Shown here piece after piece: positions 1-8,390 of a stretch of 64,000 nucleotides of DNA. How positions within the stretch are numbered: the stretch's first letter is position 1; every line of letters begins with the position of its first letter. Made by a program: the position numbers and the translations under genes. The notes under the pieces were generated by a model. That model searched no databases. It saw only the letters and a program-made list of their open reading frames with translations, and was not told the origin of the DNA. Source of the DNA: an uncultured Gemmiger sp. (GTDB lineage Bacteria; Bacillota; Clostridia; Oscillospirales; Ruminococcaceae); contig CALXAH010000009.1 of the NCBI GenBank assembly GCA_944386225.1, forward strand, positions 23,564-87,563. Reading direction: 5' to 3'.

Positions 1-1247
1 TCGGTTTCCACCATGCCCGGGTTGCTGATGCGGCCCATGTTGCGGATTGCCTGCTCCGGCGTCACGGCGCAGATGCCGTCGGTCGCGCTTACCACAACGC
101 CGCTTACGGCCAGATAAGCGCTCATCAGGGCGGCACTGGATGCGGTAGCCAGCTTCAGGGCACAGCCGATTTTACCTCCGTCACAGATCATGCCGGTCAG
201 GTTGGCCGACATGTTGATGATTGCAGCGCCGATTTGCGCATCGGTACCGCCCATCAGCCAGACCATCGCGGCACTGGCGGCAGCGGCAGCGCTTACACCG
301 CATCCGCAGGTGGCGCTCAGCTTGCCGGTGAACAGCTTGATGTACACATTCAGCATATGGGAGAATGCCAGTGCTTTGACGGTGGCTTCCCGGCCGGCAT
401 TCTGGTGTCGGGCCATCTCCATCACGGGGATAATGGCTGTGATACCGTGATTGCCACTGCCAGCGCTGCTCATAACCGCGTAAGGGCAGCCACTCATACG
501 TCCTTCGGCGCTGCTGGCGACCCGCAGCATGGTATTGCTGAACAGGTTGTCTCCCAGCACATCCGTGTCAAGCTGTTTCTTCAATGCGCTGGCAATTCCG
601 ATGCCCAGGGAATTCTCCAGCCCGTAGTCGGCCAGATCGCCGTTCATCTTGGCGCCGTCCATCATGAAGTCCAGCTCTTCAGCGGTGGCGCTGTCTACCA
701 GTTCCCGGATTTCCGCCACCGTCATGGTGCGTAGTTTCTCGTGCAGTTCATCTTCGCCATCCAGTGAATATTCTTTCTGCACCAGCACCTGATTGTTTGC
801 ACTGGTAAAGACAATATTGGAGTGGGTGTTTCGAATGGTGCTGATGCCCAAACCGCGGGTCGTGATGATCTCCGCGTGGGCATACAGCTGGGTTTCTTCT
901 TCGGCAATGGTTACCGATACCTGCTTTTCCTCTACCAGGCGGGTTGCTTCCTTGCTTACAATGCTGTTGATTTCTTCCAGAAGCTGCAGTCCCTTTTCGG
1001 GATTGCCCAAACAGGCGCCCAAAGCGGCAGCATATTTGAGACCGACACGGTCAAATCCGGGGATACCTACCGACATCCCGTTTTTGTACACACCCGGATT
1101 TACCTGCACTTTTACCGACACAATCTGCCCGCCGATAGCATGGTAGGCATCAGCGGCGGCCAGCGCTACACACACGGGCTCCGTGCACCCCAATGCGGGA
1201 ACGACCTCTTGCCGCAGCAGGGCCAGCATTTCCTGTTTGTTCAGCAT
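1..1247 (-). CDS. cyuA: L-cysteine desulfidase / UPF0597 (CyuA, SDH-alpha-like) family protein, 3' end cut by window
   Basis: Reading the minus strand from an ATG at 1247 gives an open frame of 415 codons that runs off the left edge, so the C-terminus is missing. It starts [20 protein letters not shown] and continues CTEP, the N-terminal signature of the UPF0597/L-cysteine desulfidase family, which is related to the alpha chain of iron-sulfur L-serine dehydratase. Gly/Ala-rich stretches such as SSAGSGNHG and the Cys-rich segment TCGCGVSA are present and could supply cluster ligands. Family members break L-cysteine into pyruvate, ammonia and sulfide through a [4Fe-4S] cluster. A sigma-54 promoter lies about 60 bp upstream and a sigma-54 activator gene is divergent. 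Specificity for cysteine rather than serine is inferred from family and context. Confidence 0.85.
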   Translation of the reverse strand, partial: MLNKQEMLALLRQEVVPALGCTEPVCVALAAADAYHAIGGQIVSVKVQVNPGVYKNGMSVGIPGFDRVGLKYAAALGACLGNPEKGLQLLEEINSIVSKEATRLVEEKQVSVTIAEEETQLYAHAEIITTRGLGISTIRNTHSNIVFTSANNQVLVQKEYSLDGEDELHEKLRTMTVAEIRELVDSATAEELDFMMDGAKMNGDLADYGLENSLGIGIASALKKQLDTDVLGDNLFSNTMLRVASSAEGRMSGCPYAVMSSAGSGNHGITAIIPVMEMARHQNAGREATVKALAFSHMLNVYIKLFTGKLSATCGCGVSAAAAASAAMVWLMGGTDAQIGAAIINMSANLTGMICDGGKIGCALKLATASSAALMSAYLAVSGVVVSATDGICAVTPEQAIRNMGRISNPGMVET

Positions 1248-1316
1248 ATGGTTCCATCTCCTTTTTATCTTTGGCCGGTTTCCCTGTGTACCGGCAATAC
1301 GGTTCACTGTAGTACA

Positions 1317-1333
1317 AGCAAGAATTGTGCCAA
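1317..1333 (-). promoter_or_regulatory. sigma-54 (-24/-12) promoter of the cysteine desulfidase gene
   Basis: The minus strand reads TTGGCACAATTCTTGCT, matching the sigma-54 consensus TTGGCACG-N4-TTGCT with the GG and GC doublets exactly 10 bases apart. It points at the desulfidase gene, with a start site expected near 1306, about 60 bp before the ATG. Confidence 0.88.
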
Positions 1334-1414
1334 AGTTTGCAGGCAAGGTTTTTCTGTACAGGGGCGGAAACTATTCGGGCGATTAAGTGGGCTATACGGT
1401 CAAAAACAATAAAA

Positions 1415-1447
1415 ATATTGACAGAATGCATTGTTTTCTGTCAATAT
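1415..1447. repeat. Perfect 12-9-12 inverted repeat, likely activator binding site
   Basis: The arms ATATTGACAGAA (1415-1426) and TTCTGTCAATAT (1436-1447) are exact inverse complements separated by 9 bases. The repeat lies about 85-115 bp upstream of the desulfidase -24 element, a usual distance for an enhancer-type site of a sigma-54 activator, and just ahead of the activator gene. It also overlaps a candidate promoter of that gene, which would allow autoregulation. Binding by the neighbouring regulator is inferred. Confidence 0.75.
1419..1447 (+). promoter_or_regulatory. Candidate vegetative promoter of the sigma-54 activator gene
   Basis: TTGACA (1419-1424) is followed after 17 bases by CAATAT (1442-1447). 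Both elements lie inside the inverted repeat, so a bound regulator would compete with RNA polymerase here. The -10 hexamer is a weak match. Confidence 0.45.
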
Positions 1448-1494
1448 AAAAGTATAAATGGTAATTGGTTATAAATTGGTCGGGCGGTGATAAG

Positions 1495-3567
1495 GTGAAA
1501 AAGAAGGTGGCAATTGTAGCGCTGGATCCGCAGGCGGGACAGTTTTACGCCAAGCAGGTGCGGGAAATTTTTGGTACACGGATCCGGATTTCCGCCTACA
1601 GTGTCCGGGATGGTTCGGTGGAAAATCTGGAACGAGCGGATTTGTATATGGTTTCTACCGATGCATTTGAGTCGGTGGGGGATCTGCGCCAGTATATCCC
1701 CATTGACGGGGAAGTCATAGAGATCCAGGTCACCTTTTTATGGGAAGTGGTTCGCCAGCTGCAAAGCCTTCCGGCGGGAACGCGGGTGCTGTTTGTAAAT
1801 TTAAGCGACAAGATGGCGCGGGAGGCAGTAAGCCGTCTGAACCAGCTGGGGGTTAATCAGCTGGTATTCGAGATGTATTACCCTGGTTCACCTCTCCAGG
1901 TTCGTCCGGAAGACTATGACCTGGTTGTGACCCCGCATGAACAGCGATATGCGCCCCCCTGTATCAAAAAGGTGCTGGACATTGGTCAGCGGGTGCTGAC
2001 AGCTTCCACGATGACCGAGGCTGCGCTGCGGCTGGGCCTGGATGAGTTGCTGGAAACTCCGCGTTTTCAGGCGTACCAGAATGCGGTGGCAGCCAATACA
2101 TACAGCTTTGATCAGATGTTCAATCGCAGCCGCCGTCTGGAAAGCCAGTTTGAACTGCTGCTGGAAATTCTGGAAGAGGGCATGATCGGGGTGAACGAAA
2201 AAGGTGAGGTGTTCGCCTGCAATCGCAAAGCGGAGGAAATCACCGGGATCAACAGTAAACTTGCGCTCCATCAGGAGGCCGCTGCCGTGTATCCCTATCT
2301 TCCTTTCCGGGAATGCCTGAAAAGCCGCCGGCCATTGCCACCGCGTGTCATGAAGATACACGGCACCAATGTAAATGTGACCATGGCGCCGGTGCTGCGT
2401 GGCGGCGACTGTATCGGCGCCTTTGCCGGCCTGCAGCGATTCAGCGATGCGGAAAATCGTCAGAACGAACTGCGCAGCCAGCTGCTGCATAAAGGGCATC
2501 ACGCCAAGTATACCTTTGATGATGTGCTGGGAAATTCGGCGGCTATTCGCCGCAGCGTCAGCATTGCCCGGCGCATGGCGGCCAATGACCTTCCGGTTCT
2601 GCTGATCGGTGAAACCGGTACGGGCAAGGAACTGTTTGCCCATGCGGTGCACAATGCGTCGCCCCGGTCAAACGGCCCGTTTGTAGCGCTGAATTGCGCT
2701 GCCATGCCGGAAAACCTGTTGGAAAGTGAACTGTTCGGTTATGAGGATGGGGCGTTTACCGGGGCACGGCGGGGCGGTAAGCCCGGTATGTTTGAGTTTG
2801 CCCACGGCGGAACCCTCTTTCTCGATGAGGTAGAGGGTATGAGCCCGGCGCTGCAGATCAAGCTGCTGCGGGTATTACAGGAACGGGAAATCATGCGGGT
2901 GGGCGGTAACCAGATTATCAGTGTAAATGTGCGGATTGTGGCGGCTACCAACGAAGATCTGGAGCAACGGGTAGAGGAGGGCAGCTTCCGCCGGGATCTG
3001 TATTACCGGCTGAATACGCTGCCTGTGCTGATTCCGCCGCTGCGGGAACGGGACGAGGATCTGTTCCTGCTGATCGAAAATTTCCAGACCAGATTGGGGG
3101 CACGATTCCGTCTGTCGGAGGAGGTGCGGGCCCTGCTGGCCAGTCATCAGTGGCGGGGAAATATACGGGAATTGCGCAATGTGGTGGAATATTTCAGTTG
3201 TACAGGAAACGCGGTGATAGGCCCGGAGGATCTGCCGCCCACCTTCCGGTATTGTCCCTTGCGGGAAGAACGCCCAGCGCCTGTCCGTCCGGCATCGGCG
3301 CCGGAGCCGGCAGCTGTACAGGCGGGTTCGGAAGAGGCCAGGCGATTTGTACTGCACCGCCTGCTGCTGGCTGCAGAGAGCGGGGCCGGACGGGACAGTC
3401 TGCTGCGTGCCGCCCATGAGGAAGGGATCTCTCTTTCTCAACTGGAGGTGCGTCACGCGCTGGCGTCTTTAAGTCGGGAAGGACTTGTGCAGGTCAGCCG
3501 TGGACGCGGCGGTACACGGATTACCGAGCAGGGGATCCTCTTTTGCCGGAAAAATAAAATTGGTTAA
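1495..3567 (+). CDS. Sigma-54-dependent activator (PrpR-N-like, PAS, AAA+, winged-helix C-terminus), CdsR-like
   Basis: Of 690 residues, roughly 1-190 resemble the PrpR N-terminal sensory domain and 205-310 a PAS domain ([17 protein letters not shown]). The AAA+ domain carries Walker A GETGTGKE near 372, the sigma-54 contact loop GAFTGA at about 419-424 and Walker B FLDE near 443. The C-terminus (about 615-690) does not look like the usual Fis helix-turn-helix but like a winged helix ([22 protein letters not shown]). The GTG at 1495 is preferred over the upstream TTG at 1465 because GGGCGGTGAT, close to an ideal ribosome site, precedes it. Sigma-54 promoters flank the gene on both sides. In Clostridioides difficile the sigma-54 regulator CdsR controls cysteine desulfidase cdsB; orthology here is inferred from position. 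Confidence 0.9.
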   Translation: MKKKVAIVALDPQAGQFYAKQVREIFGTRIRISAYSVRDGSVENLERADLYMVSTDAFESVGDLRQYIPIDGEVIEIQVTFLWEVVRQLQSLPAGTRVLFVNLSDKMAREAVSRLNQLGVNQLVFEMYYPGSPLQVRPEDYDLVVTPHEQRYAPPCIKKVLDIGQRVLTASTMTEAALRLGLDELLETPRFQAYQNAVAANTYSFDQMFNRSRRLESQFELLLEILEEGMIGVNEKGEVFACNRKAEEITGINSKLALHQEAAAVYPYLPFRECLKSRRPLPPRVMKIHGTNVNVTMAPVLRGGDCIGAFAGLQRFSDAENRQNELRSQLLHKGHHAKYTFDDVLGNSAAIRRSVSIARRMAANDLPVLLIGETGTGKELFAHAVHNASPRSNGPFVALNCAAMPENLLESELFGYEDGAFTGARRGGKPGMFEFAHGGTLFLDEVEGMSPALQIKLLRVLQEREIMRVGGNQIISVNVRIVAATNEDLEQRVEEGSFRRDLYYRLNTLPVLIPPLRERDEDLFLLIENFQTRLGARFRLSEEVRALLASHQWRGNIRELRNVVEYFSCTGNAVIGPEDLPPTFRYCPLREERPAPVRPASAPEPAAVQAGSEEARRFVLHRLLLAAESGAGRDSLLRAAHEEGISLSQLEVRHALASLSREGLVQVSRGRGGTRITEQGILFCRKNKIG

Positions 3568-3731
3568 TTGGTTGGAATACCAATTTGTGCTTGTGAGAAT
3601 GCCGGCAAGGGAATACTTTTTGGTAATAGGAGGATCAAAACGTCTGTATCAGGCTAAACTGCACAAAAGGGAAAAGAAATAGTAAGATAAAACGCTGAAA
3701 CTTTCTTGCAATTGCCGGGGGTGTCCGTTGA

Positions 3732-3748
3732 TTGGCACGGGAGTTGCT
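3732..3748 (+). promoter_or_regulatory. sigma-54 (-24/-12) promoter of the beta-lyase/symporter operon
   Basis: TTGGCACGGGAGTTGCT is an essentially perfect sigma-54 promoter, with GG at 3734-3735 and GC at 3746-3747. Transcription would start near 3759, about 60 bp before the beta-lyase ATG. A sequence resembling one half of the inverted repeat at 1415 (TTGTGAGAATGC, compared with TTGACAGAATGC) lies at 3591-3602. Confidence 0.9.
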
Positions 3749-3817
3749 ATGGAATAAGCGAAATCTTGTGAGCGCCGACAAGGACTCGCAGTAATACGGG
3801 AAGGACGGATCAGACCT

Positions 3818-4987
3818 ATGCAATACAATTTTGATCAGGTAGTGGATCGCAGCCGCAACAATGCGGCCAAATACGATGAACGGGTGAAAAAATTCGGAAC
3901 CGATCAGGTGATTCCTCTGTGGGTGGCGGATATGGACTTCAAAACCGCGCAGCCGATCATCGATGCGCTGACCGCGCGGGCACAGGAGGGGATCTGGGGC
4001 TATACCAGCCGCCCCGACAGCTACTTTGATGCGATCTGTGGCTGGCAGCAGCGGCGCAACGGCTGGACCATTGACAAAAGTCTGGTCAGCTGGAGCCTTG
4101 GTGTGGTTCCGGCGCTGAGCGCGCTGGTGCGCCTCTTTACACCGGAGGGCGGCAAGGTGCTTATCCAGACCCCGGTCTACTCCGAGTTCTATGATGTAAC
4201 CGAAGCCTGGAACCGCACCGTCGTGGAGAATCAGCTGGTGGAAAAGGACGGCCGCTGGACTATCGACTGGGAGGATTTTGAGGCGAAACTGCCGCAGGTA
4301 AGCATGTTCCTGCTGTGCAGCCCTCATAACCCGCTGGGTATTGTCTGGACACGGGAAGAGTTGATCCGCATGACGGATCTGTGCCGCAAGTACAACGTAC
4401 TGCTGGTAAGCGACGAGATCCATTCTGATCTGATCTTCCATGGTAAGAAGCACATTCCCACCGCCAGCCTGTCGCCGGAGGTGGCTTCCCAGGTGGTGAC
4501 CTGCATTTCCGGTACCAAAACCTTCAATCTGGCGGGCCTGCAGGCTTCCACCACCGTGTTCCCGAACAAGCGCATGAAGGAAGTGTACGACAAGTTCTGG
4601 GGTGCGATGGACATTCACCGGAACAATGCGTTCAGCCTGACCGCCATGCAGGCCGCCTTCAATGAGGGCGAAGAGTGGCTGGAGCAGCTGTTGGAATATC
4701 TGGACGGCAACTTCCGCTTTGTGGCGGATTACTGCGCGCAGTATATCCCGCGTATCAAGCCCACCGTGCCGGATGCCACCTATCTGATGTGGCTGGACTG
4801 CCGGGAGCTGCATATGAGCAACGAGGAACTGCGCCGGTTCATGATCGAAAAAGCCGGTCTGGGGTTGAACGAGGGCTGGAGTTTTGGACGCAGCCTGACC
4901 GGATTCATGCGGCTCAACGCTGCCTGCCCGCGCAGTGTGCTGGAGCAGGCTATGAAACAGCTGCAGGCAGCGGTGGAAGCGCTGTAA
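3818..4987 (+). CDS. patB: MalY/PatB family PLP-dependent cystathionine/cysteine beta-lyase
   Basis: This 389-residue fold-type I aminotransferase-like protein matches the PatB/MalY family over its full length. Recognisable features are the N-terminal MQYNFDQVVDRS and WVADMDF, the cofactor-site segment SPHNPLG, SDEIHSDLIF, and SGTKTFNLAG, in which Lys234 should bind pyridoxal phosphate. The family cleaves C-S bonds of cystathionine, cystine or cysteine, giving pyruvate, ammonia and a thiol or sulfide via 2-aminoacrylate. It is the first gene after a sigma-54 promoter and is followed by a symporter and RidA, which favours a catabolic cyst(e)ine role over methionine biosynthesis. Exact substrate is not readable from sequence. 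Confidence 0.88.
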   Translation: MQYNFDQVVDRSRNNAAKYDERVKKFGTDQVIPLWVADMDFKTAQPIIDALTARAQEGIWGYTSRPDSYFDAICGWQQRRNGWTIDKSLVSWSLGVVPALSALVRLFTPEGGKVLIQTPVYSEFYDVTEAWNRTVVENQLVEKDGRWTIDWEDFEAKLPQVSMFLLCSPHNPLGIVWTREELIRMTDLCRKYNVLLVSDEIHSDLIFHGKKHIPTASLSPEVASQVVTCISGTKTFNLAGLQASTTVFPNKRMKEVYDKFWGAMDIHRNNAFSLTAMQAAFNEGEEWLEQLLEYLDGNFRFVADYCAQYIPRIKPTVPDATYLMWLDCRELHMSNEELRRFMIEKAGLGLNEGWSFGRSLTGFMRLNAACPRSVLEQAMKQLQAAVEAL

Positions 4988-5077
4988 TTCAGACAAATGG
5001 TTTTGTGCAGCCTGGTGTACAGGCTGCAGATGCAGACGGAACGACAACCCAAACGAGAAGAAAAAAGGAGCAATACA

Positions 5078-6349
5078 ATGGCTAACCAGACCGTGCGCAA
5101 AAAGTCTTTCTGGGAGCAGTACAAACTCCCGATCCTGCTGTTGGGCGGCATTGCCGTCGGTTCCATCATTGGCGTAGTGTCTCCCGCTCTGGGGCAGACC
5201 CTGAAGCCTCTGGGCGAGATTTTCCTGAACCTGCTGTTCACCATTGTGGTGCCGCTGGTGTTTGTGTCCATTGCCTCGGCGGTGGGCAGTATGATGAATA
5301 TGAAGCGCCTGGGCAAAATTCTGGGCAGCACCATCCTGGTGTTCCTGGTTACCAGTGCCATTGCGGGCGTCTGTGTGCTGTGCTGGGTCAACCTGTTCAG
5401 CCCCTCGGCCGGCACCAATATCCAGATGGGCCAGGCCGAAATGGGCGAGATGCAGAGCGCATCCGAAATGCTGGTCAGCAGCCTGACCGTCAGCGACTTC
5501 CCCGAACTGCTCAGCCGTCAGAACATGCTGCCGTTGATTATCTTTGCCATTCTGTTCGGTTTCTGCGTGTCCGCCTGCGGCGGTGACGAGAGCCCGGTGG
5601 GCAAACTTCTGGCCAACCTGAACCAGGTTATCATGAAGTTTGTGGATCTGATCATGAAGATTGCTCCCATCGGCCTGGGCGCGTATTTCGCCAACCTGAT
5701 CGGCGAATTTGGCCCCGAACTGCTGGGCGATTACGGCCGCTCCATGGTGGTGTACTATCCGCTGTGCCTGCTGTATGTGCTGATCTTCTTCCCGCTGTAC
5801 GCCCTGTTTGCCGGCGGTAAAACCGGCGTGCGGAAGATGCTCAAAAATATCTTTGCCCCGGCCGTTACCGCGTTTGCCACCCAGAGTTCGGTAGCCACCC
5901 TGCCGATCAACAAGGAGGCCTGCGACAACATCGGCGTACCTAAGGACGTAAGCGACCTGGTTCTGCCGCTGGGCGCCACGGCGCACATGGACGGTTCGGT
6001 GCTGAGCTCCATTGTAAAGATTGCGTTCCTGTTCGGCGTGTTCGGGATGCCGTTTACCGGCGCGGACACCTATGCGATGGCCATTGTGGTGGCTGTAATG
6101 TCCGCTTTTGTGCTCAGCGGCGCGCCCGGCGGCGGCCTGGTAGGCGAAATGCTGATCGTCAGCCTGTTCGGATTCCCGGCGGAGGCTTTCCCGCTGATTG
6201 CCACCCTGGGCTTCCTGTTTGACCCTGCCGCCACCTGCCTGAACGCGTCCGGCGATACTCTGGCCTCCATGATGGTGGCCCGTCTGGTGGAAGGCAAAGA
6301 CTGGCTGAAGAACGCCGCTGCCCGCAAGGCTGAGGGGGAGCAAGCTTGA
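5078..6349 (+). CDS. Dicarboxylate/amino acid:cation symporter (DAACS; possible cystine importer)
   Basis: The 423-residue membrane protein has the DAACS (GltP/TcyP) architecture: hydrophobic helices from about residue 15, the serine-rich re-entrant loop TQSSVATLP, and the transport motif LPLGATAHMDGS followed by SGAPGGG. Family members couple sodium or proton influx to uptake of glutamate, aspartate, serine/threonine or cystine. The start ATG at 5078 has AAAAAGGAG eight bases upstream; an in-frame start at 4997 would add an unlikely hydrophilic leader. It lies 90 bp after the beta-lyase gene and is inferred to supply its substrate, making a TcyP-like cystine or cysteine specificity the favoured guess. 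Confidence 0.87.
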   Translation: MANQTVRKKSFWEQYKLPILLLGGIAVGSIIGVVSPALGQTLKPLGEIFLNLLFTIVVPLVFVSIASAVGSMMNMKRLGKILGSTILVFLVTSAIAGVCVLCWVNLFSPSAGTNIQMGQAEMGEMQSASEMLVSSLTVSDFPELLSRQNMLPLIIFAILFGFCVSACGGDESPVGKLLANLNQVIMKFVDLIMKIAPIGLGAYFANLIGEFGPELLGDYGRSMVVYYPLCLLYVLIFFPLYALFAGGKTGVRKMLKNIFAPAVTAFATQSSVATLPINKEACDNIGVPKDVSDLVLPLGATAHMDGSVLSSIVKIAFLFGVFGMPFTGADTYAMAIVVAVMSAFVLSGAPGGGLVGEMLIVSLFGFPAEAFPLIATLGFLFDPAATCLNASGDTLASMMVARLVEGKDWLKNAAARKAEGEQA

Positions 6350-6373
6350 TTTTGCAGCCCCTTGTGCTATAAT
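6346..6373 (+). promoter_or_regulatory. Candidate extended -10 promoter for ridA
   Basis: TGCTATAAT (hexamer 6368-6373) is an extended -10 element, with TTGATT at 6346-6351 as a weak -35 at 16 bases. It overlaps the end of the symporter gene and would let ridA be transcribed without the sigma-54 promoter. Confidence 0.55.
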
Positions 6374-6392
6374 CAAACCAGAAAATGCTGCT

Positions 6393-6420
6393 GTCCCTCC
6401 GCCTGTTGCGGCGGAGGGAC
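6393..6420 (+). other. Strong intercistronic hairpin between symporter and ridA
   Basis: GTCCCTCCGCC (6393-6403) and GGCGGAGGGAC (6410-6420) form a perfect 11-bp stem with a 6-base loop. No T-tract follows, so it is not a standard terminator; RNA processing, stabilisation or partial attenuation are possible. Confidence 0.7.
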
Positions 6421-6458
6421 GCTGCGCAGATAATCAGACAACAGGAGGATGTATCCAA

Positions 6459-6827
6459 ATGAAAATCATTGCTACCAACAATGCGCCCGGCGCGATCGGA
6501 CCGTACTCCCAGGGCTATGAGACCGGCAGTTTTGTATTCACTTCCGGCCAGCTGCCGGTAGATCCTGCCACCGGCAATATGCCCGAGGGCATTGCCGCCC
6601 AGGCGGAGTGGAGCTGCAAGAACGTGGGCGCCATTCTGGAGGCTGCCGGCTCCGGCTTTGACAAGGTTATCAAGACCACCTGCTTCCTGGCCGACATGGG
6701 CGATTTTGCCGCCTTCAACGAAGTGTACGCCAAGTTCTTTACCTCCAAGCCCGCCCGCAGCTGCGTGGCCGTGAAGGATCTGCCCAAGGGCGCTCTGTGC
6801 GAGATCGAAGCGATCGCCGAGAAGTAA
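6459..6827 (+). CDS. ridA: RidA family reactive imine/enamine deaminase
   Basis: The 122-residue protein matches RidA over its entire length, including IGPYSQG, FTSGQLPVDP and KPARSCVAV with the essential arginine at residue 100 (Arg105 in longer homologues) and the closing CEIEAIA. RidA hydrolyses 2-aminoacrylate and related imines made by PLP enzymes, protecting other PLP enzymes from damage. AGGAGG lies upstream of the ATG. Its place after a cysteine beta-lyase and near a cysteine desulfidase fits detoxification of aminoacrylate from cysteine breakdown. It also appears to have its own promoter. Confidence 0.93.
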   Translation: MKIIATNNAPGAIGPYSQGYETGSFVFTSGQLPVDPATGNMPEGIAAQAEWSCKNVGAILEAAGSGFDKVIKTTCFLADMGDFAAFNEVYAKFFTSKPARSCVAVKDLPKGALCEIEAIAEK

Positions 6828-6906
6828 CAGCACAACTGTCAAGGGCAATCGTGTACGAAAACCTGTGTCGATCTTTGTGAAAAAGCGAAAAACCTGCGGA
6901 TGCCTG

Positions 6907-6934
6907 TTGACATTTTCTCCGATCGCGGTATAAT
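6907..6934 (+). promoter_or_regulatory. Vegetative promoter of the T-box leader
   Basis: TTGACA (6907-6912) and TATAAT (6929-6934), both consensus, are separated by 16 bases. Transcription would start near 6941, immediately before the T-box leader. From the end of ridA (6828) to this promoter nothing else is evident. Confidence 0.85.
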
Positions 6935-6940
6935 GGCCTC

Positions 6941-7264
6941 ATTACCGATTTATCAAGATAAAGCGTTGATGAGGCCAAGTAAGGCGAATGACCGCTTTCA
7001 GAGAGCTGCCGGGTGGTGCAAGGCAGCAGCGTGCTTTGCCCGAAACATCCCCTCGGAGCTGCAGGCTGAACCGCCCCACTTGCCGGGCCAAGTAAGCTAC
7101 GCCGGCTGACAGCCGTTATCCTGTCGCCCATTCGGCTGCCTGGCTGCAGCCTGATGCGGACAGAGAGGTCCGGTTTTCCGGGCAATAAGAGTGGTACCGC
7201 AGAGAGCTTGTTTTACAAGCCTTTGTCTCTTGCATGCGCAGGGGGCAAAGGCCTTTTTGTTTGC
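6941..7264 (+). ncRNA. T-box riboswitch leader upstream of BASS-family transporter
   Basis: The long leader carries the hallmarks of a T-box: a stem I region with GATGAG and AAGTAAG, the conserved AGAGAGCTG...GGTGGTGCAAGGCAGC distal part, GAAACATCC...CGGAGC on the returning strand, the T-box core AAGAGTGGTACCGC (7187-7200), and a terminator. Uncharged tRNA would pair with the core and stabilise the antiterminator, so transporter expression should rise when one amino acid is scarce. The specifier codon cannot be fixed by eye; CAU (His), AUC (Ile) and ACA (Thr) all fall in the right place after GAA. Confidence 0.88.
7219..7258 (+). terminator. Regulated terminator of the T-box leader
   Basis: GCCTTTGTCTC (7219-7229) pairs with 7242-7252 (GGGGCAAAGGC region, two G-T wobbles), followed by CTTTTT. 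The antiterminator involving 7187-7200 would compete with it. Confidence 0.8.
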
Positions 7265-7341
7265 CTGCGCGGGATCAGGCTGACACCGGGCCGCGGACCC
7301 GGTTCAGGATATAGCCGTCAAGCGGCAAACTGAGAGGAGAA

Positions 7342-8340
7342 ATGAACATGGAAGCGTTGAGGAAAGTAAGCAAATTTGCGGGCAAGTACATGGCCATTAT
7401 TGTTCTGGTCGTGGCTGTTATTGCTTTCTTCGTACCCGAGAGTTTTTTGTGGGTGGGCAAGGATTATAATGTGGTCACCCGCATCGTTACGGTGAACAAC
7501 CTGCTGATGGTGGTTATGTTCGGCATGGGCCTGACCCTGAAGCTGGACGACTTTAAGGTTGTGTTCTCCCGTCCCAAGGACGTGCTGGTGGGCTGCGCCG
7601 CGCAGTTCGTCATTATGCCGCTGCTGGCGTTCCTGCTGACCAAGGTCTTTGCCCTGAGCCCGGAGCTGGCCGTGGGCGTCATTCTGGTGGGTACCTGCCC
7701 GGGCGGTACTTCCTCCAACGTGATGACCTTCCTGGCTAAAGGTGATGTGGCCCTGAGCGTAGGCATGACCGCCTGCTCCACCATTCTGGCTCCGTTCCTG
7801 ACCCCGGCCCTGACCTACCTGTATGCCCATGAGACCGTTACCGTCAACATGATGGATATGTTCATGAGCATCGTAAAGATTGTGATCATCCCCATTGCCC
7901 TGGGCTTTGTCATCAACAAACTGTTTGGCAAGTTTACCCAGGCCGTCGTGGAGATTCTGCCGCTGATCTCGGTGGTGGCGATCGTGACCATCGTGGGCGC
8001 TGTGGTGGCCCCCAATGCCGAAAAGCTGTTTGCCAACGGCATCCTGATCCTGACCGTCGTGATCCTGCACAACCTGCTGGGCTATGCCCTGGGCTATGGC
8101 GTGGGCAAGCTGCTGAAGATGAGCGACCCCAAGTGCAACGCCGTATCCATCGAAGTGGGCATGCAGAACAGCGGTCTGGCTACCAGCCTGGCCGGCACCG
8201 TCTTCCCGGACCTGGCTCTGGCCACTGTGCCCGGCGCCCTGTTCAGCGTATGGCATAACATCTCCGGCTCCATCGTGGCCAACATCATGGCCGCTGCCGC
8301 GGAGAAAAAGGCCGCCAAAGCCGCTGCCGAAAGCAAATAA
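7342..8340 (+). CDS. Bile acid:sodium symporter (BASS) family transporter
   Basis: The 332-residue protein has nine to ten predicted membrane helices and the BASS signatures GTCPGGTSSNVMTFLAKGD and, near residue 270, VGMQNSGLA. Relatives include PanS/YocS-type carriers for ketopantoate and other 2-oxo acids as well as bile acid carriers. GAGAGGAG precedes the ATG at 7342. The T-box leader ties expression to starvation for an amino acid, so a 2-oxo acid or amino-acid precursor is a more likely substrate than bile acid. The C-terminus ends in a Lys/Ala-rich tail. A hairpin terminator follows at once. Confidence 0.85.
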   Translation: MNMEALRKVSKFAGKYMAIIVLVVAVIAFFVPESFLWVGKDYNVVTRIVTVNNLLMVVMFGMGLTLKLDDFKVVFSRPKDVLVGCAAQFVIMPLLAFLLTKVFALSPELAVGVILVGTCPGGTSSNVMTFLAKGDVALSVGMTACSTILAPFLTPALTYLYAHETVTVNMMDMFMSIVKIVIIPIALGFVINKLFGKFTQAVVEILPLISVVAIVTIVGAVVAPNAEKLFANGILILTVVILHNLLGYALGYGVGKLLKMSDPKCNAVSIEVGMQNSGLATSLAGTVFPDLALATVPGALFSVWHNISGSIVANIMAAAAEKKAAKAAAESK

Positions 8341-8350
8341 ACTTGGCACA

Positions 8351-8385
8351 AAGAAGCCCCGCGCCGTTCCGGTGCGGGGCTTCTT
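8351..8385. terminator. Bidirectional terminator between convergent genes
   Basis: AAGAAGCCCCGC (8351-8362) and GCGGGGCTTCTT (8374-8385) form a perfect 12-bp stem between the transporter and the convergent M56 gene, giving A/T flanks on each side. Confidence 0.85.
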
Positions 8386-8390
8386 CCGGT

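Noticed and set aside
3566-3585. Inverted repeat AATTGGT-N6-ACCAATT just after the activator gene
   Set aside because: No T-run for a terminator and no likeness to the 12-9-12 palindrome; arms of 7 bp in AT-rich DNA may be chance.
7041-7060. A firm specifier codon for the T-box
   Set aside because: GAAACATCCCC permits CAU, AUC or ACA; without a covariance alignment the choice would be a guess.
7342-8340. The BASS transporter as a bile acid importer partnering the bile salt hydrolase
   Set aside because: The family is named for bile acid carriers, but T-box control and a distance of about 9 kb in opposite orientation speak against a dedicated bile system.
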